From Rhypophila decipiens (Eukaryota > Ascomycota > Sordariomycetes > Sordariales > Naviculisporaceae), in NCBI GenBank assembly GCA_033297075.1, contig MU858294.1, positions 1-46,883 of the forward strand: a stretch of 46,883 bases of DNA. The letters are read 5' to 3'. Below, one piece after another: positions 22,801 through 34,370 of this stretch. Numbering within the stretch: the stretch's first letter is position 1; every line of letters begins with the position of its first letter. Under the pieces are notes generated by a model. It saw only the letters and a list, made by a program, of their open reading frames with translations. It had not been told where the DNA came from and ran no database searches. A program made the translations under genes and the position numbers.

Positions 22801-23629
22801 CCTAAGAGCTATTACTGCTCGCTTGTCTCGATATGAAATGACCAAGCAACCTTCGCGGGTATCGGGGTATATCGTGAGAATCGAAGGGCCCTAAAAACGC
22901 GGAATGTCGTCGTGTCGTACAGTGAACTGCCCATGTGGTATGTGATTTTCGGGTGGTCGTGGTCGACATGAATGTCGCGAAGATTCCTGGATACACGCTG
23001 TTACCAAGCGTCACCAAAAACCAGAACCAAGTCCAGCCCCATCCTCCAACCCAGGTTGTCCAGAAGTCGGGACTAGAAAAAGGTGAGAGGCAATTGTCGT
23101 AACTAGAACTCCTTTGCGCCATCGCAGGTGATAAGAATATAACGTCTTCAGGGTATTGATCGGGGGAATAACTTGACCAGTACTTTGTTGAGTGTGGAAA
23201 GAGTCGCAGGCCTAAAATTAATCATCAGCAGTAAAGCCGGTTGTCGAAAAACGTGGCGACGTCGTGAATTGTTTTTGGTGTTTTGAGTTTTTTGGAGGTA
23301 GCCAGATCCGGATTTGGGTCTCGAATCGAAGCTGACATAGAGTAGGAAACGAGGACGAAACTGCAAGTGTTGTATCAGTTACTTCGACATGGTCTCTCAC
23401 AGACCGGGGTTGCATAGCTGTGAAGAACACAGGGATGTTGGAGATCCCGTGTACTGGTGGTTTGTGAGAAAGCCAAGAGATGTGAGCCAATTCACTGCCC
23501 ATAGTCGACGAGGTGGCGTTGTGATTGTGGCAAGACTATTTTAGTGGTTAGCATGGAATGAGCAGAACGAAGGGAGTGAGATTTACCATCTAGTCCTACA
23601 TAAAAGCTTGTGGAAGGTTGAAATTAGCC
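19841..23629. other. Intergenic, no supported gene
   Basis: An open frame continues from the array to a stop near 20050 (ASETMTMDEKMSEE), possibly a terminal exon of the array transcript. Beyond it I see only short frames. The last several hundred bases are the 3' flank of the minus-strand splicing-factor gene. No tRNA, rRNA or domain-bearing frame was found. Confidence 0.45.
22685..22766. repeat. Exact 41-bp tandem duplication
   Basis: Positions 22685-22725 and 22726-22766 are identical and directly adjacent, each starting CCATGCACAAACACAATGC. No differences are seen, so the duplication is young or maintained. It lies in non-coding DNA. Confidence 0.95.
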
Positions 23630-25525
23630 TCATGTTGCACGTGCACGTGAGAACAAACTTGAGTAGACAGCGTCGACGACGGGCTGTGCTGTGATCATAC
23701 GACCGCCAAAGTAGCGACCGTTGAGGCCCTTGATCGCGTTCTCCCCTCCAGAAATCTTGTCAAACTTGAGGTAGATCTCGCCGCTCGAGTTGGGGTCGAC
23801 AGCGATGTGGATGACATGTCCGTACTTGGACTCCGCCTCGGTGCGGACGTCGTCCTCCAGTTCTTTAACCCAATCCTCACCGGTTTCCCTGGCGAAAAGT
23901 TAGTAATGGTCAAAGAATTGAGAAGGGGATATTTCAGACTTACTCCTCTGGGTCAAACATGTTCTTCAAAAGAACACAGCGGGTGGCCTGCAAAGGCACC
24001 GAGACTGGGAGCGTCGAGGGAGCTTGCTCCATCTTGGGTTTCATGGTCGCTCTCTCGTTGGTTGTCGCGGGTTCGTCTGTCCGGGCAAGCTTACGCATCA
24101 GGGCGTCACGGCTGTAATTGTTGAAGTTGACGCCAGCGACGTCTGTGTCGTCGAGCGCACTGGCACCTGCACCCTTCTCGTTATCACGACCACCGGCACG
24201 ATCGAAGTTTGAGTTCTGATTGCCACGACCACCAGCGCCCGAGAAAGCGGAGCCCTGGAAGTTGGATGGCCCGCCGCCGTTGGGGAATCTCTGCATCAGG
24301 TTGGCAGTCGATTCAGGTGTGAACTTGTCGTTTCCAAGTCCGACTCTGATGGGACGGCCGGCAAGATCGAAGCCGTTCATCTTCTCGAGAGCCTCCTTAG
24401 CCTGGGCGGCATTATGAAATCTGGTATAAACGTTAGCAAACATTGTGCTGATAGACGGATATGTGAGAGGAACTTACTGCACGAAACCGTAGCCGCGGCT
24501 TCGGCCATTCTCGTCCTTCTGGAGCTGGACAAACTCAAGCTCGCCGAAAGGCGAAAAGACGTTGCGGAGATCCTCCTCAGTGATGCTGAAGTGGATATTT
24601 CCAACATAGAGCCGGTGAAACGGCACCTGATTGGGGTGGCTGGATGAAGCCTCAGCACGCACTTGACGGTTCTTCTCGGCTTCGGTCATCTGGACGATGA
24701 CAGGAATGCCGAGGAGCTGTGTTCCTGTGAGCTGCAGAGCTTTGGGAACGGATTCCTCGCTCTCAAACTCGACGTAACCAACTCTTGGGGGGTGTTAGCC
24801 TAGATAATAAAAAAGGGACCTAAAGAAAAACACAAGGAACCTAGAGAAAAACAAGAGTTAAATAACAATGATAGGGAGGGGGATACTTGCCCTTTAGATC
24901 GGTTGGATACGCGGTCCTTGACGATCTGTGCCTCGAAAACTGGGCCGGCCTTCTCAAAAAACGCCTTCAGTTCCTTGGTGCGCAGCCTGGCGGCGAGTTG
25001 CTGGACAAAAACGGTCTTTCGGTCGCGCTCATCCTCGGTGGGCTTGGGTGGAGTGCGGTCCCGGTCCCGATCACCACTGTTGCGGCGAGATGCACGATCC
25101 TCGTCGCGTCGGCGGTATGAAGCTCTGTCTCTGTCGCGCTCACGGTCACGGTCGCCACGGTCGCGGTCACCACCACGGGGACGGTAGCTGTTTCTGCGTG
25201 GGGAACGGGAACGAGATCTGCCTCCTCTGCCTCCTCGGTAGAAATCGCCATCGTTGTAGCGACGCGAGCGGCGGCCCGAGTCCCTGCTTCGACTTCTCGA
25301 GCGCGTGCCACGACGACTGCGATAACTCACGTGGCTGCCCGCCTCACTACGAGGGGAGCCACTGCGGTCACGTCGGCGGTACTCGGAGTCACGACCACGG
25401 TCGCGACTGTCGCGATCACCATTGCGAGAATTTGCCTGGGACGAGTTGTCTGCTCCATTCAGACCCTTTTGCTCCTTGGAAGAAGCAGTGGAGTCGAGAA
25501 GGGCCTCGACGTCCAAACCAGACAT
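23630..25525 (-). CDS. RS-domain, three-RRM splicing factor, RBM39/Rsd1 type
   Basis: Minus-strand gene of four exons: 24891-25525, 24478-24783, 23944-24420 and 23630-23888, giving 559 codons (558 residues), all in phase. Residues 1-165 are an Arg/Ser/Asp-rich RS region (RSRSRS runs). RRM1 begins at KTVFVQQL (about 170) with RNP1 KGVGYVEF spanning the first splice junction. RRM2 begins at [10 protein letters not shown] with RNP1 RGYGFVQF. A Gly/Asn-rich linker ([10 protein letters not shown]) leads to a third RRM-like domain with ILLKN-type strand (CVLLKNMF), an acidic helix, and GRYFGGR, which fits the R-x-F motif of U2AF-homology domains. This order is that of human RBM39 and fission yeast Rsd1, nuclear factors that bridge U2AF/SF1 and U2 snRNP at the 3' splice site. 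Intron 1 appears to use a GC donor (GCAAGTATCC), because the frame does not join with the nearby GT. Confidence 0.92.
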
Positions 25526-26736
25526 TTTGCCGGTGGGGGTGGACTTGCTGATTGAGAAAGTTGTCGGGGAGTCGGAGAACGATTTTCTGTGCAGGATGTC
25601 TTGCGAGTAAATCGTAAATCGATGTTTGTTATACTATAGAATAGCAGTTAAAGACTTGTGTGAATGGGAATGGTATCACGCGAGCGTTGTGAGATCGTTG
25701 AAGTAATAAACTTCTAGAAGTGTTCGCTGCGGAAAGATAGAAGGGTTGTGTGAGGTGGTGGTTGAAATTGTGAGCAGGTGGCGGCTAAGAAGCGAAAAGT
25801 GGCAGGGATTTACGAGGGGCAGATGAGTCAGTCAGGTGACCAACACTCGAAACTCGACTTTTGCGGGTACACGGGCCGTTTCTGCGCCTGCTTGGCCCCA
25901 CTTCTGATGTTTTTGATACCAGTATCCGTATCCGTAATGCGGTTTGGTTCATGAGGAAGGTGCAACCGGGGCTGACAAGGCAGAAGCGCAGTATTAGATA
26001 AAATGATCCAAAAACACGTTGCGGTTGGTTGACTATTGACGCGTTGTGGGAGGAAAGGAGCAACAGACTATAAAGGGTAGAGCTTAGGGAGTTTGGCAGG
26101 GAAGGAGTCAACGAGGACGGGAGGTACCGAAACTCTATTCCAGTCCGCCAGGCACCGAGGAGGGAAGTAAAGATGGAAGAACCCAACGCCATACCATTAG
26201 ACGAGGGAAAACTGTCAGATTGAATAAAATATCAAGTTTACTTATTTCGTTCAATTATTGGGTATCTATCCAAGAGACACTGCTGCTGACCCCGCAACCG
26301 CCATTAAGTAATTAGCAAGACCTCGACTGAGAGGAGTTTCTATAAACATGAGCAAGGTATTTATCCCTACTGTATTCTGGTGATGTTTCCATTCAAAAAG
26401 GCCACCAAAAGCAGAACTGCTCCTTTCTTTTCTTCATTTCCAGTAAGACAAATAATCCAGAGACGCCACCATTCTTCGTAACAGACAGCATCATCTCACT
26501 CCTTTCCCCTTCCTCCTTTCATCATGTCGAATTCCTTCTGCAGGGACCAGCTGCGAGCTCTTCTCCACTCTCTCTCTCCAGGTAGGTACAATAGGGTATT
26601 GACACGGGTAAATGTATCAACAAGAACAAGAACAACACACAAGTGGTGTTATTTCATCATTAAAAAGAGTATAATTCACAAGACCCTACTCACTGACAAC
26701 AAACACGTTCCACGACAAGAACGGCCAGGAGGTGCT
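25526..26736. other. Intergenic between splicing factor and scs7
   Basis: Holds the promoter of the splicing-factor gene (minus) and the 3' flank of scs7 (minus). Frames of 135 codons (25785-26192, minus) and the plus-strand frame starting at 26524 have no domain; the latter runs into the antisense of scs7. No RNA gene seen. Confidence 0.5.
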
Positions 26737-27931
26737 TTACTTGGTCTTGACCACGGGAATGATCTCGGTACCAAAGACTCTGTCCCAGAAGCGGCTGGTG
26801 ACGCCGAAGCCGTTCTCGTAGTCGAGGAAGTGGTGCTCGAGGTGATACTTCTTGAGGCTCTGGTACCACAGGGGCAAGTTCTTGTGATGGAGGAAGTAGT
26901 GTGTCAGGTCGTAACACACGTAGCCGAAGATGCCGCCGCAGTAGACGGTCGTCGCGACGTACCAATTTTTCCAGAAGAGAAGGTGCGCGAGCTTCCAGAA
27001 GGGTGTGGCGAGAACGACGAATAGCGTCGGTGGCATCACAAGACGGTATTTGTCCATGGGCAGGTAGTGATGGATGCCGTGGAGGGTAAAGTGCAGCGTG
27101 ATGCCGACTCTGTTGTCTGGAAGGTAGCTACAAAGGGACATATGGTTAGTTGTGTCCAAGGATAGTATGTGGTGCAAGCTGGGAGGTATCTTACTAGTCG
27201 AGGTGGAACAAGAAACGGTGCAGGATGTACTCGAAGAACGACCAGAACCCGAGACCCAAGACAAAGTAGGGCGCCTGGGAGAGCACACTGCCGAAGCCCT
27301 CGTTACCCAAATACAGGCCGTACGAGATGGGAGGAAGCCACACGATCGGAACCACCCACCACGCCGTCTTGGTCAAAGGCTCAAGAAAGTTGCCAAACAA
27401 GGGAGCCGAAGCTCCGCCCTTGTAATGGCGCGGCCTGTGAACCTGATCCAGATAAAAGTCCTTGGAGAAACCGCCAAACCAGACCTGCTTGAACAGCGGC
27501 TTGTTGAGATCGAGGAACTTGTGTTTCTTGTAGTCATCGGAGAGATCGGTATCCTTGCTCAGGTCCTCGGCGCAGGACATCCCCGTCCTAGGATGGATAG
27601 GGTTCCCGTTCGCATCGACACCGCTTGCCGTCGCCTGTCCATTTCCGTTCGCCGTCACAGTTTTCCCGTTTGCCGAGGCCAGAAAGCCGACCAGTGAGTC
27701 GTCCAGCACTTCGTATGCCGTATCGGAATGTGTATGTGAAGCCTCATCCTTGAGAATATCGCCCACGTCCTTGCCCGCGTACTCGAGCACCAGATCGGCA
27801 CCGCCGGGATGGGAGTCGAGAAAGTCGGTCACATCGTAGACATTCCTCCCCAACGTCACATAGCAAGACTTTTCTGTGTTGTGCGACTCGACCTCGGCGA
27901 GGGTGAATGTGGGCAATGTTCGACCGGGCAT
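26737..27931 (-). CDS. scs7: Sphingolipid fatty acid 2-hydroxylase (Scs7/FA2H)
   Basis: Two exons, 27195-27931 and 26737-27127, joined in phase to 376 codons (375 residues; yeast Scs7 is 384). The N-terminal cytochrome b5 domain (about 8-85) carries the heme motif HPGG (His41) and a second heme His in SHTHSDTA (His66 or His68). The C-terminal hydroxylase domain has the di-iron His clusters of the fatty acid hydroxylase superfamily: HRFLFH (His238, His243), HFTLHGIHH (258-266), HYFLHH (322-327) and YHLEHH (341-345). Hydrophobic segments at about 190-230 and 275-320 fit a multi-pass ER membrane protein. The family alpha-hydroxylates the very-long-chain acyl chain of ceramides, using electrons passed to its own b5 domain. 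It is transcribed divergently from het-c, whose start is 1.7 kb away. Start at 27931 (MPGRTLPTFTLAEV) fits family N-termini. Confidence 0.97.
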
Positions 27932-29650
27932 TGTGACTTTATTTGCGTGTGGTTTACGACGATGATTTAAGGCTGACGCGTGCGTTACCGACTTATCAAG
28001 CCGCTGGAAAAAGAATTGCGCCGGCAGACGGGATGGCTTGTGGCGGTGGGAAACGGTTGCAGGACGGGAAGCAAAAAGGTAAATAAATTAAAAGCCCAAA
28101 GTCAATGAACCAAGGATCTGTCGAGTAAAAATGAAAAAGGAGGTTTGGAGAAGAGACCCGGGAGCTTTTTGACAGGCGCGAACAGGTCGCAAATTTAATG
28201 GCCGGACGATCCGATTCAGGGGTTCAGTGCAGGTGCATTCTGAATTTATGGGGTGGCCCCAGTCGCAAACAAAAGCGTGCCGTTCTCAGGTGAAAACAGG
28301 CCAAGGTCAGGAGAGGGTGGCGTTATCGCCGATTGGGCACAACGGTTCGTCCCTTCTTGGCGAACGTCCATTATTTTGTACACTATCAACCAACATGGGA
28401 TACGAAAACGGTGGACAGTCAGCCGACAATTTCTTAACAAGGATATCAGCCTCTGGGGGACTCAAAGAGGATGGTTCATGTTCTAGTGACGCGGAAACCT
28501 TGCTTTCATTTTATAGAGGTACGTAAGCTTGGAGCAGGCCTGTCGGTATCGCAGAGACAGATAGACGACAACGTGGAATGTCCGGATTTATTACGTACCG
28601 CGGGTTACTCGGTATTGGACTGTATGGCAGGGGATGCCATACCACAACCTAACCCTGACTGGAGGAAGGTCGGAAGGAGGTTCTTGTGCATCCATTTTGA
28701 CTTGAACAGGACTCGGGGTTGTTCAATTATCGAACTGGTCGGACTTTGGACTCGACAAATCGAGTGAAAAACCAGTACATGATTTCCGAGTCTCAATACA
28801 TTGAATGTCACATCATTACCGGCAATCAATATATCAGGCCAATTCCCATTGGCTTCCAGTCGGGCTTTTATCACCGCACCTACATCTTTAAGCCCTATAT
28901 TCCGCCCGCTGCAGTGCATCCGGTGCAAGACATGGCAGCCCAACAAAGGAATCATCTCACCTCTTGGCGGTCGTCAATCTGGCGGGGCAGTCCTTGGTTC
29001 GGCAGTACGGCATGGTGGCATGGAGGGGCAGAGCTGAAAAGTTCCCCTCCTTTGTGAGGAGGAGACGAATCGATAAAGATGAGTCGAGATTTTCACGTGC
29101 TCCTTGGGCAGCCATTGTAGTTCTGAAAGTTCATGATCAAATAGGTTCTTATATAAATCTTTCTGAACAATGTGTCATTGCTGAGATGCTCAAGAATTGG
29201 TGACCGTTTTGTTTTCCCTGACAGTCTCAGTCAGCGTTGTTGCCGCCGTTCAGCTGAAGCGGGAGCTATCATCAGCTCATAACCACTAGATCAAAGAGTC
29301 CTCCCGCCAACTGGGAAATCTGACGTCAAAAAAGGATTGCGGGGCCTCCCAAGAGCGCATCGCATCGGGTCGCATCTTTGATTCCTCTTTCACACCACGC
29401 TCACTCATCTTCTTGGTCTTTCTCTTTCCCCTCCAACCCAAGAGGCCGCCCAGCCTTGGAACCGACCTGCTCACACGATAACCATTGTGGTCATTTTTTT
29501 CCTTTTTCATCTCCAGAGTCTTGCTCCTTACTCTGCTAGCGACCTTATTGAAGCGTTCACAACAAAATACCGTTGCGCCAGATTAACTGCGACGTTACGA
29601 ATCTGACAAAGAGACTCACTTTCTGGACTTACACTTTGCGCGCGCACAAC
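27932..29650. other. Divergent promoter region of scs7 and het-c
   Basis: The 1.7-kb interval holds both promoters. Short frames at 28227-29057 on both strands overlap one another and have no domain. In particular, no HET-domain gene is present between scs7 and het-c. The ~200 bp before het-c are pyrimidine-rich (TTCTTGGTCTTTCTCTTTCC near 29410), common in fungal core promoters. Confidence 0.55.
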
Positions 29651-32249
29651 ATGGCTGGCTTACGCATGGGCTGGGGCAGCATTCTGCTCGCCGTCACCCT
29701 GGTGCTGGTCGTTATGCCAGGGAAAGCCGCTGCTTTTGGCGCCGGCAACATTCCCTCGATCGCACAAGTCGAAGGCCATAACTGGAGACATGGAGGTCAG
29801 TATCTTGCTAGAATTATACAAATCATCACAACGAATTCGCATTAACCTTTCGCACCAGATATCGAGGATATGCTCAAGACGCTCGCCTTTATCCACGGAA
29901 AGAAATGGACCAGCATGCTCGTCTCGCGCACGTATTTCGGCAACTGGCTGAGAGACTACTCGCAGGCCGTCGACGTCGGTAGCTTGAAGGGCGTGAATGC
30001 TGCTACTATCAGAATTCTCGTGAGTGATTCGCACTTGCAAGACACATCATCTCATCAGACCACTAACACACAGCCACACAGGTCTGGGTCCTCTCCTTCA
30101 TGGCACACGGCTACGCCACCGAGGAATTCGAAGTCACCGAGGAGAGACTTGGTGTCTACCGACCCGAGGAGCACATCGACAACCCGCTCGGATACGCCGA
30201 CGGTGAAGACGCACGCAAATATGACCCCCGCCTGCGTGGACCCATTGATCCCCGGGAACTCGAGATCGACCCGCAGACCGGCATGAAGAACTACATCAGC
30301 AACGAGCGCGGCGGATGGGCCACCAGCGCCGGCTACCTCAGGTACAGCTTTGCCCGGTGCATCCACTATGGTCGTGTCTACACCCACGGCTCAGGCGGCT
30401 CAGCTGGCAAAGAAGCCGATCTCTGCGAGGCACTCCGCTGTCTAGGCCAAGCTCTCCACACAATGGAGGACTTCTCCGCTCACAGCAATTACTGCGAGCT
30501 TGCGCTGATCGAGCTCGGATACCGCGATGTCTTTGCGCACTGTGGCCGGGATACCCAGATCCACCTTCGTGGGAAGCGTGTCTGGCCTCTTGTGACGGGT
30601 ACCTTTGGCGCCATTGACTTTTTGCACTCTGTCCTGGGAGAAGCAACCGATCACTTTACCCAGTCTGAAATCGACGAGATGAACACTGCCCTCAAGAGCG
30701 CCGAGGGTCTGACCAAATCAACCGGTCTTGTCGGTGGTGGTGGTGGCGGCAGCACCCGCGCAAACGAAGAATCCTCCCGCGGACTCTTCGGAATCGACCT
30801 GCCCGATATCAAAATCGGCGGATCAAAATTCAACCTCGGAGATCTAGGAAATAAACTGGGTAGCCTCGGCGGCGGTGGCAGCTCCTCCTCCGGCGGTGGC
30901 AGTAGCGGCGGAGGCGACGACTTCATTTCCAGTGTCAGCAGACTCCCAGGAATAGGCGGCGGCTTCGCATCCCAGGCTAGAGACCTGAAGGAAGCATCCG
31001 ACCGCCAAAAACAAGAAAACACCCACACCCGAGCAGCGGGCGATAACCAAAACCTTGTCCCCGGCATGTCCCCCAACTTCGACCCTGTGAAAGTAGCCAA
31101 GCAAATCTACCCAATTCTCGAGTTCCGCGACAAGATCGTCCGCGCAATCAGCAACATGGTTTCCAAAATCCCGGGATTAGAGAGTTTACTCGACCATATC
31201 AGCGAGACATTGACAGTCTTCATCTTGGGTCTCCTTGCGCCGTTTATCCAGCCGATTATTAATCAGGTGTCCAAGGTGCTAAAGGATGGCTCCTCGGGGC
31301 TGATTAATTCTAGCGCGAACCAGCAGCTTGAGCCGTGGACGAATCCGAGATGTGACAACCCGACTCATTCGATGCTGTCCAAGGATCACTTTACCAATGT
31401 GTTGAATTCCTGTGCTGGACGGGTTGCTGCTACTATTCTGCAATATGTCGTTCCGTGAGTTTGTTTCTTCCCTTAACCCCCAATAAGTTTTGCTAACTGT
31501 AGAGTAGCCGTGTCGTCTACGCCTGGGAAAACCCCGGCGTCCCCGTCGACGAGGTGGTAAACGACGTCCTCCGGGCCTTCCACCATCCCGCCATCAGAGA
31601 CGACAACATCCAGATCCAGCGCGACATGTTTGAGACTGTCCGCAAATGGACGCAGGAAACACCCCATCGTAATCAGCTCAACCATTTGCTGTCCTCCGAC
31701 TCGGTCAAGAACCACAAGAATCATATCCTTCCCAACGGCGGGAGCAGCGGCACAAGAGGCCCCGGTGGAAGCGCAGGCGGTGGATGTCATGATGGTGGAC
31801 ATGGACGACCTAGTGGGAGTTTGTGGGGTCAGTTGAACAAAAATCGGGATTTTGCTGCCATGACTAGTTCCGCGCCTTCAGGGGGGTATGGCGGTGCGCC
31901 GCAGCCTAGTCATAGTCCGTACGGAGGAGGAGGGTATAGCGCGCCTGCGCCATCTTATCAAGGCGGAGGAGGGTATGGACAGCAGCAATATGGCAACCCG
32001 AGCCCGAACCCGGGATATGGAGGGTATGGGGCGCCTCAGCCGCCGCCGCCGCAGCAACAGCCTTCTCCGGGTGGTTATTGGCAGGGTGGACCACCGCCGC
32101 CGCAGCAGTATGGTGGTGGTGATGGTGGTGGTGGGTATCAAGCACCGGGAGGATATCCGGGCCAGCAGGGACACGGGGCGCATCCGCATGGCGGACAAGG
32201 AGGGTATGGGGGACATCAACAGGGCGGTTGGGGTGGGGGACGGTATTAA
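29651..32249 (+). CDS. het-c: HET-C heterokaryon incompatibility protein
   Basis: Four exons, 29651-29795, 29859-30019, 30082-31454 and 31505-32249, giving 808 codons (807 residues), all in phase. The first ~28 residues are a signal peptide (basic start, LLAVTLVLVV core, cleavage near AAA/FG), consistent with the secreted or plasma-membrane-associated state of this family. The Het-C domain covers about 30-600, with GHNWRHGDIEDML, YFGNWLRDYSQAVDVG and ALHTMEDFSAHSNYCELAL. His228, Asp232 and His236 form an H-x3-D-x3-H pattern. Residues ~300-345 (Gly-rich with EESSRGLFG) lie near the region that in Neurospora varies between allelic specificities. The C-terminus (about 680-807) is rich in Gly, Pro, Gln and Tyr. 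In N. crassa, coexpression of unlike het-c alleles in a fused cell triggers compartment death. Whether that happens in this species cannot be told. This is not the unrelated het-c2 glycolipid-transfer gene of Podospora. Confidence 0.95.
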
Positions 32250-33652
32250 GACTGTCGCTTTTCTCGGTCATGGAAAGGTCGAACTTGGGTTGTTTAGCTG
32301 GAAATCGTCCGTTAGAGTTCTGTGATGACATGATGAGCAAAGGAAAGGAAAACAAGCGAATTGGGACAGACGTCTGGAGGGAGAAATCGTGTTTATGGAC
32401 CTTTCGCTGAAGATCTGGGCAAAGCTGCGACTATTGAGTTAGGTAATGAAGCATCATGTTGAGTTTGATGATACCATGCCTGCGTGGGTGGTGGGTGGGG
32501 GTTGGTTTGGTAGCTTGTTGCGTGCCTTGTATTTGGGGAGTTGGATGTTAACTCGATCCGGGTTGGGGTTTTATCATGTTTGTGCTATATAGAGAATCAG
32601 CAGCCAGCCATCTCTGCGTACATCTGTGAATCTTCTGTGATGGTTCGAGCGGTCAGACCAAAATAAAACGCTCTATTGGAAGCCGATAGTCCTTGGGAAG
32701 GTCCCGGCTCGTGAGTGCATGTGGTTCATATCGACGTTGAGGTGCCTCGGTCTCTCTGTGCCGCAATCAGTATCCACAGAGGAATGGAAGTATTTTGTGA
32801 CTCGTTGGAACTCTTTGAAGCTTCTCGGTTGTAAGTGACCCATCTTGAGGGCGGTGTCAACTTATCTCAGCATCTCGCCGTCTTGAGAGAGTAGTGCTTC
32901 CAGGAACGATATTTGGAGTTCGAGAACGTGGAGGAGCACTATCAAAAAGGAAAGTAGAAATACAGGTCTGCATGTATGTGGGCAAAAGAGTTGCATCATT
33001 ACATCGGGAAGTGAAGTGGTAAAGTAAGCATTACTCTGTGCCCCGATGGGGCTGTTTCCCTCGCGGAGGTTAAGAAGCAAGGTTACCTAATAAAGTTGTT
33101 CCGGGAGGCGTCATCCATCTTCGCTCCAGAACGATGAGAGCAGCTTGCCCACGCCAGGGTGCGGTAGGACAGAGATTTAAATGAAGATGAAGATTTTAGA
33201 AGGGATGGGACATGGATTTTCAGGACTCAAAAAATGAGTAGAGAATAGACTAGGGGAAACATCATGTCGCAAGGGTTGTGATTCTAATCGCATTACGGAT
33301 AGGCAGCAAGCATACAAATAAGTCTCTAAATAAATACTCGAGTATACTCCTCTAAGGAGGAGGAAAAAATGAAATGAAAAATATGATGTAGCCTCATCGC
33401 ATCACATCCCAACATCACTCAGCAACATGGCGAGCTTCCTGTTCTTGTTGAATGGATCTTCTTACTTGCCTAGACCGTAGCAGCAACATAAGGTAGCCAT
33501 TCTTCAGTTTTTACCGAGATGGTCCCTCAACTGTTCCTGTCTGTCTGTAGTCAAGGCAAACAAGAGCAGCCATTATAGCCAGAACAGAAAGCCAGCCATA
33601 TTTATAAGCGATGAAGTTGAATATCATGTCGTTGAAACTACCCATACATACA
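32250..33652. other. 3' flank of het-c and tRNA-proximal DNA
   Basis: No gene supported. The sequence after 33180 becomes AT-rich with A-runs. Short frames only. Confidence 0.5.
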
Positions 33653-33778
33653 TACCCATAACCAGGATCGAACTAGTGGCCTCATCATAAGCAATCAATA
33701 TCTCCCCTGGTTTAGATGGACTCAAACCCGGGTAGATAATGATACGAGTGATGCGCTCTACCGCTGAGCTATACGGGC
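33653..33778 (-). tRNA. tRNA-Thr (CGT) with 54-nt intron
   Basis: Reading the minus strand: acceptor GCCCGTA pairs with TATGGGT; D-arm GCTC-AGCGGTA-GAGC; anticodon stem CATCA/TGATG; T-arm ACTAG-TTCGATC-CTGGT; discriminator A. The anticodon CGT is at 33744-33746. An intron of 54 nt (33689-33742) begins one base after the anticodon, the canonical site, leaving a 72-nt mature tRNA. The first acceptor pair would be G1:U72 and G5:U68 is a second wobble, so the molecule may be weak or decaying. No run of four or more T follows directly on the minus strand. Its partner tRNA-Thr (AGT) lies 470 bp upstream on the same strand. Confidence 0.82.
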
Positions 33779-34246
33779 GTTATATGCTTCTTGTTGTTTC
33801 TTCCGTGCATGGCTTGCTCATACGTACGCCTCACGACATCTTGCTCGGTTCTCGGTAAGCTTACCGCCACCGGATAGACATTTTTCAATATCGTGAATCT
33901 CCCTGCAAACAGCGTTACTGACCATCCTCACCTAGAATTCTTCTACAGTCAGACAGGCGTCAGTCAGTAAATAACATACATACATATACATATACACACC
34001 TAGTCTGAAAATCAGAGATTTCCAAAGTGTTCCTTAAATATCCTCCTCCTCGAGCTCTGCTGAGCTACCTTTCTTCATACACGGCCAATCGATTGACCAG
34101 ACGCACATCTCACATTTGAGTAAACAAAGATATAAAAAAGGTTAGTTGTAGTTTATGTACTTTAGATATGAGAAAGAAGAGAGAGAACTCGAGCAAAAAA
34201 GTGAAAGAAGAAAAAAAAAATATTAAGCTATATGAATAAATAAAAA
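33779..34246. other. Spacer between the two tRNA-Thr genes
   Basis: AT-rich, with A-runs at 34135-34142 and 34211-34219. No gene seen. Confidence 0.5.
34242..34246 (-). terminator. Pol III T5 terminator of tRNA-Thr (AGT)
   Basis: Five consecutive T on the minus strand immediately after the discriminator base of the tRNA gene, the standard RNA polymerase III stop signal. Confidence 0.8.
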
Positions 34247-34370
34247 TGCCCACAATCAGAATCGAACTGATGACCTCATCATGTCTACCAAGCTAGACCC
34301 AACAGTCTAGCAGACTGTGAATATAGCCTAGTACTACTAGTGATGCGCTCTACCCCTGAGCCATGCGGGC
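34247..34370 (-). tRNA. tRNA-Thr (AGT) with 52-nt intron
   Basis: Minus strand: acceptor GCCCGCA/TGTGGGC with one G:U pair; D-arm GCTC-AGGGGTA-GAGC; anticodon stem CATCA/TGATG; T-arm ATCAG-TTCGATT-CTGAT, fully paired; discriminator A. The anticodon AGT is at 34336-34338. The 52-nt intron (34283-34334) starts one base after the anticodon and holds a CAGTCT-GCT-AGACTG hairpin. Mature length is 72 nt. A and B box positions are intact and a T5 terminator follows, so it looks functional. Confidence 0.93.

Noticed and set aside
24928..25551. 207-codon plus-strand frame opposite the RS domain
   Set aside because: Antisense of the Arg/Ser codon repeats of the splicing factor.
31878..32355. Frames opposite and alongside the het-c tail, including His- and Arg-rich ones
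   Set aside because: Alternate-frame readings of the Gly/Pro/Gln repeats. The het-c frame is continuous with upstream domains.
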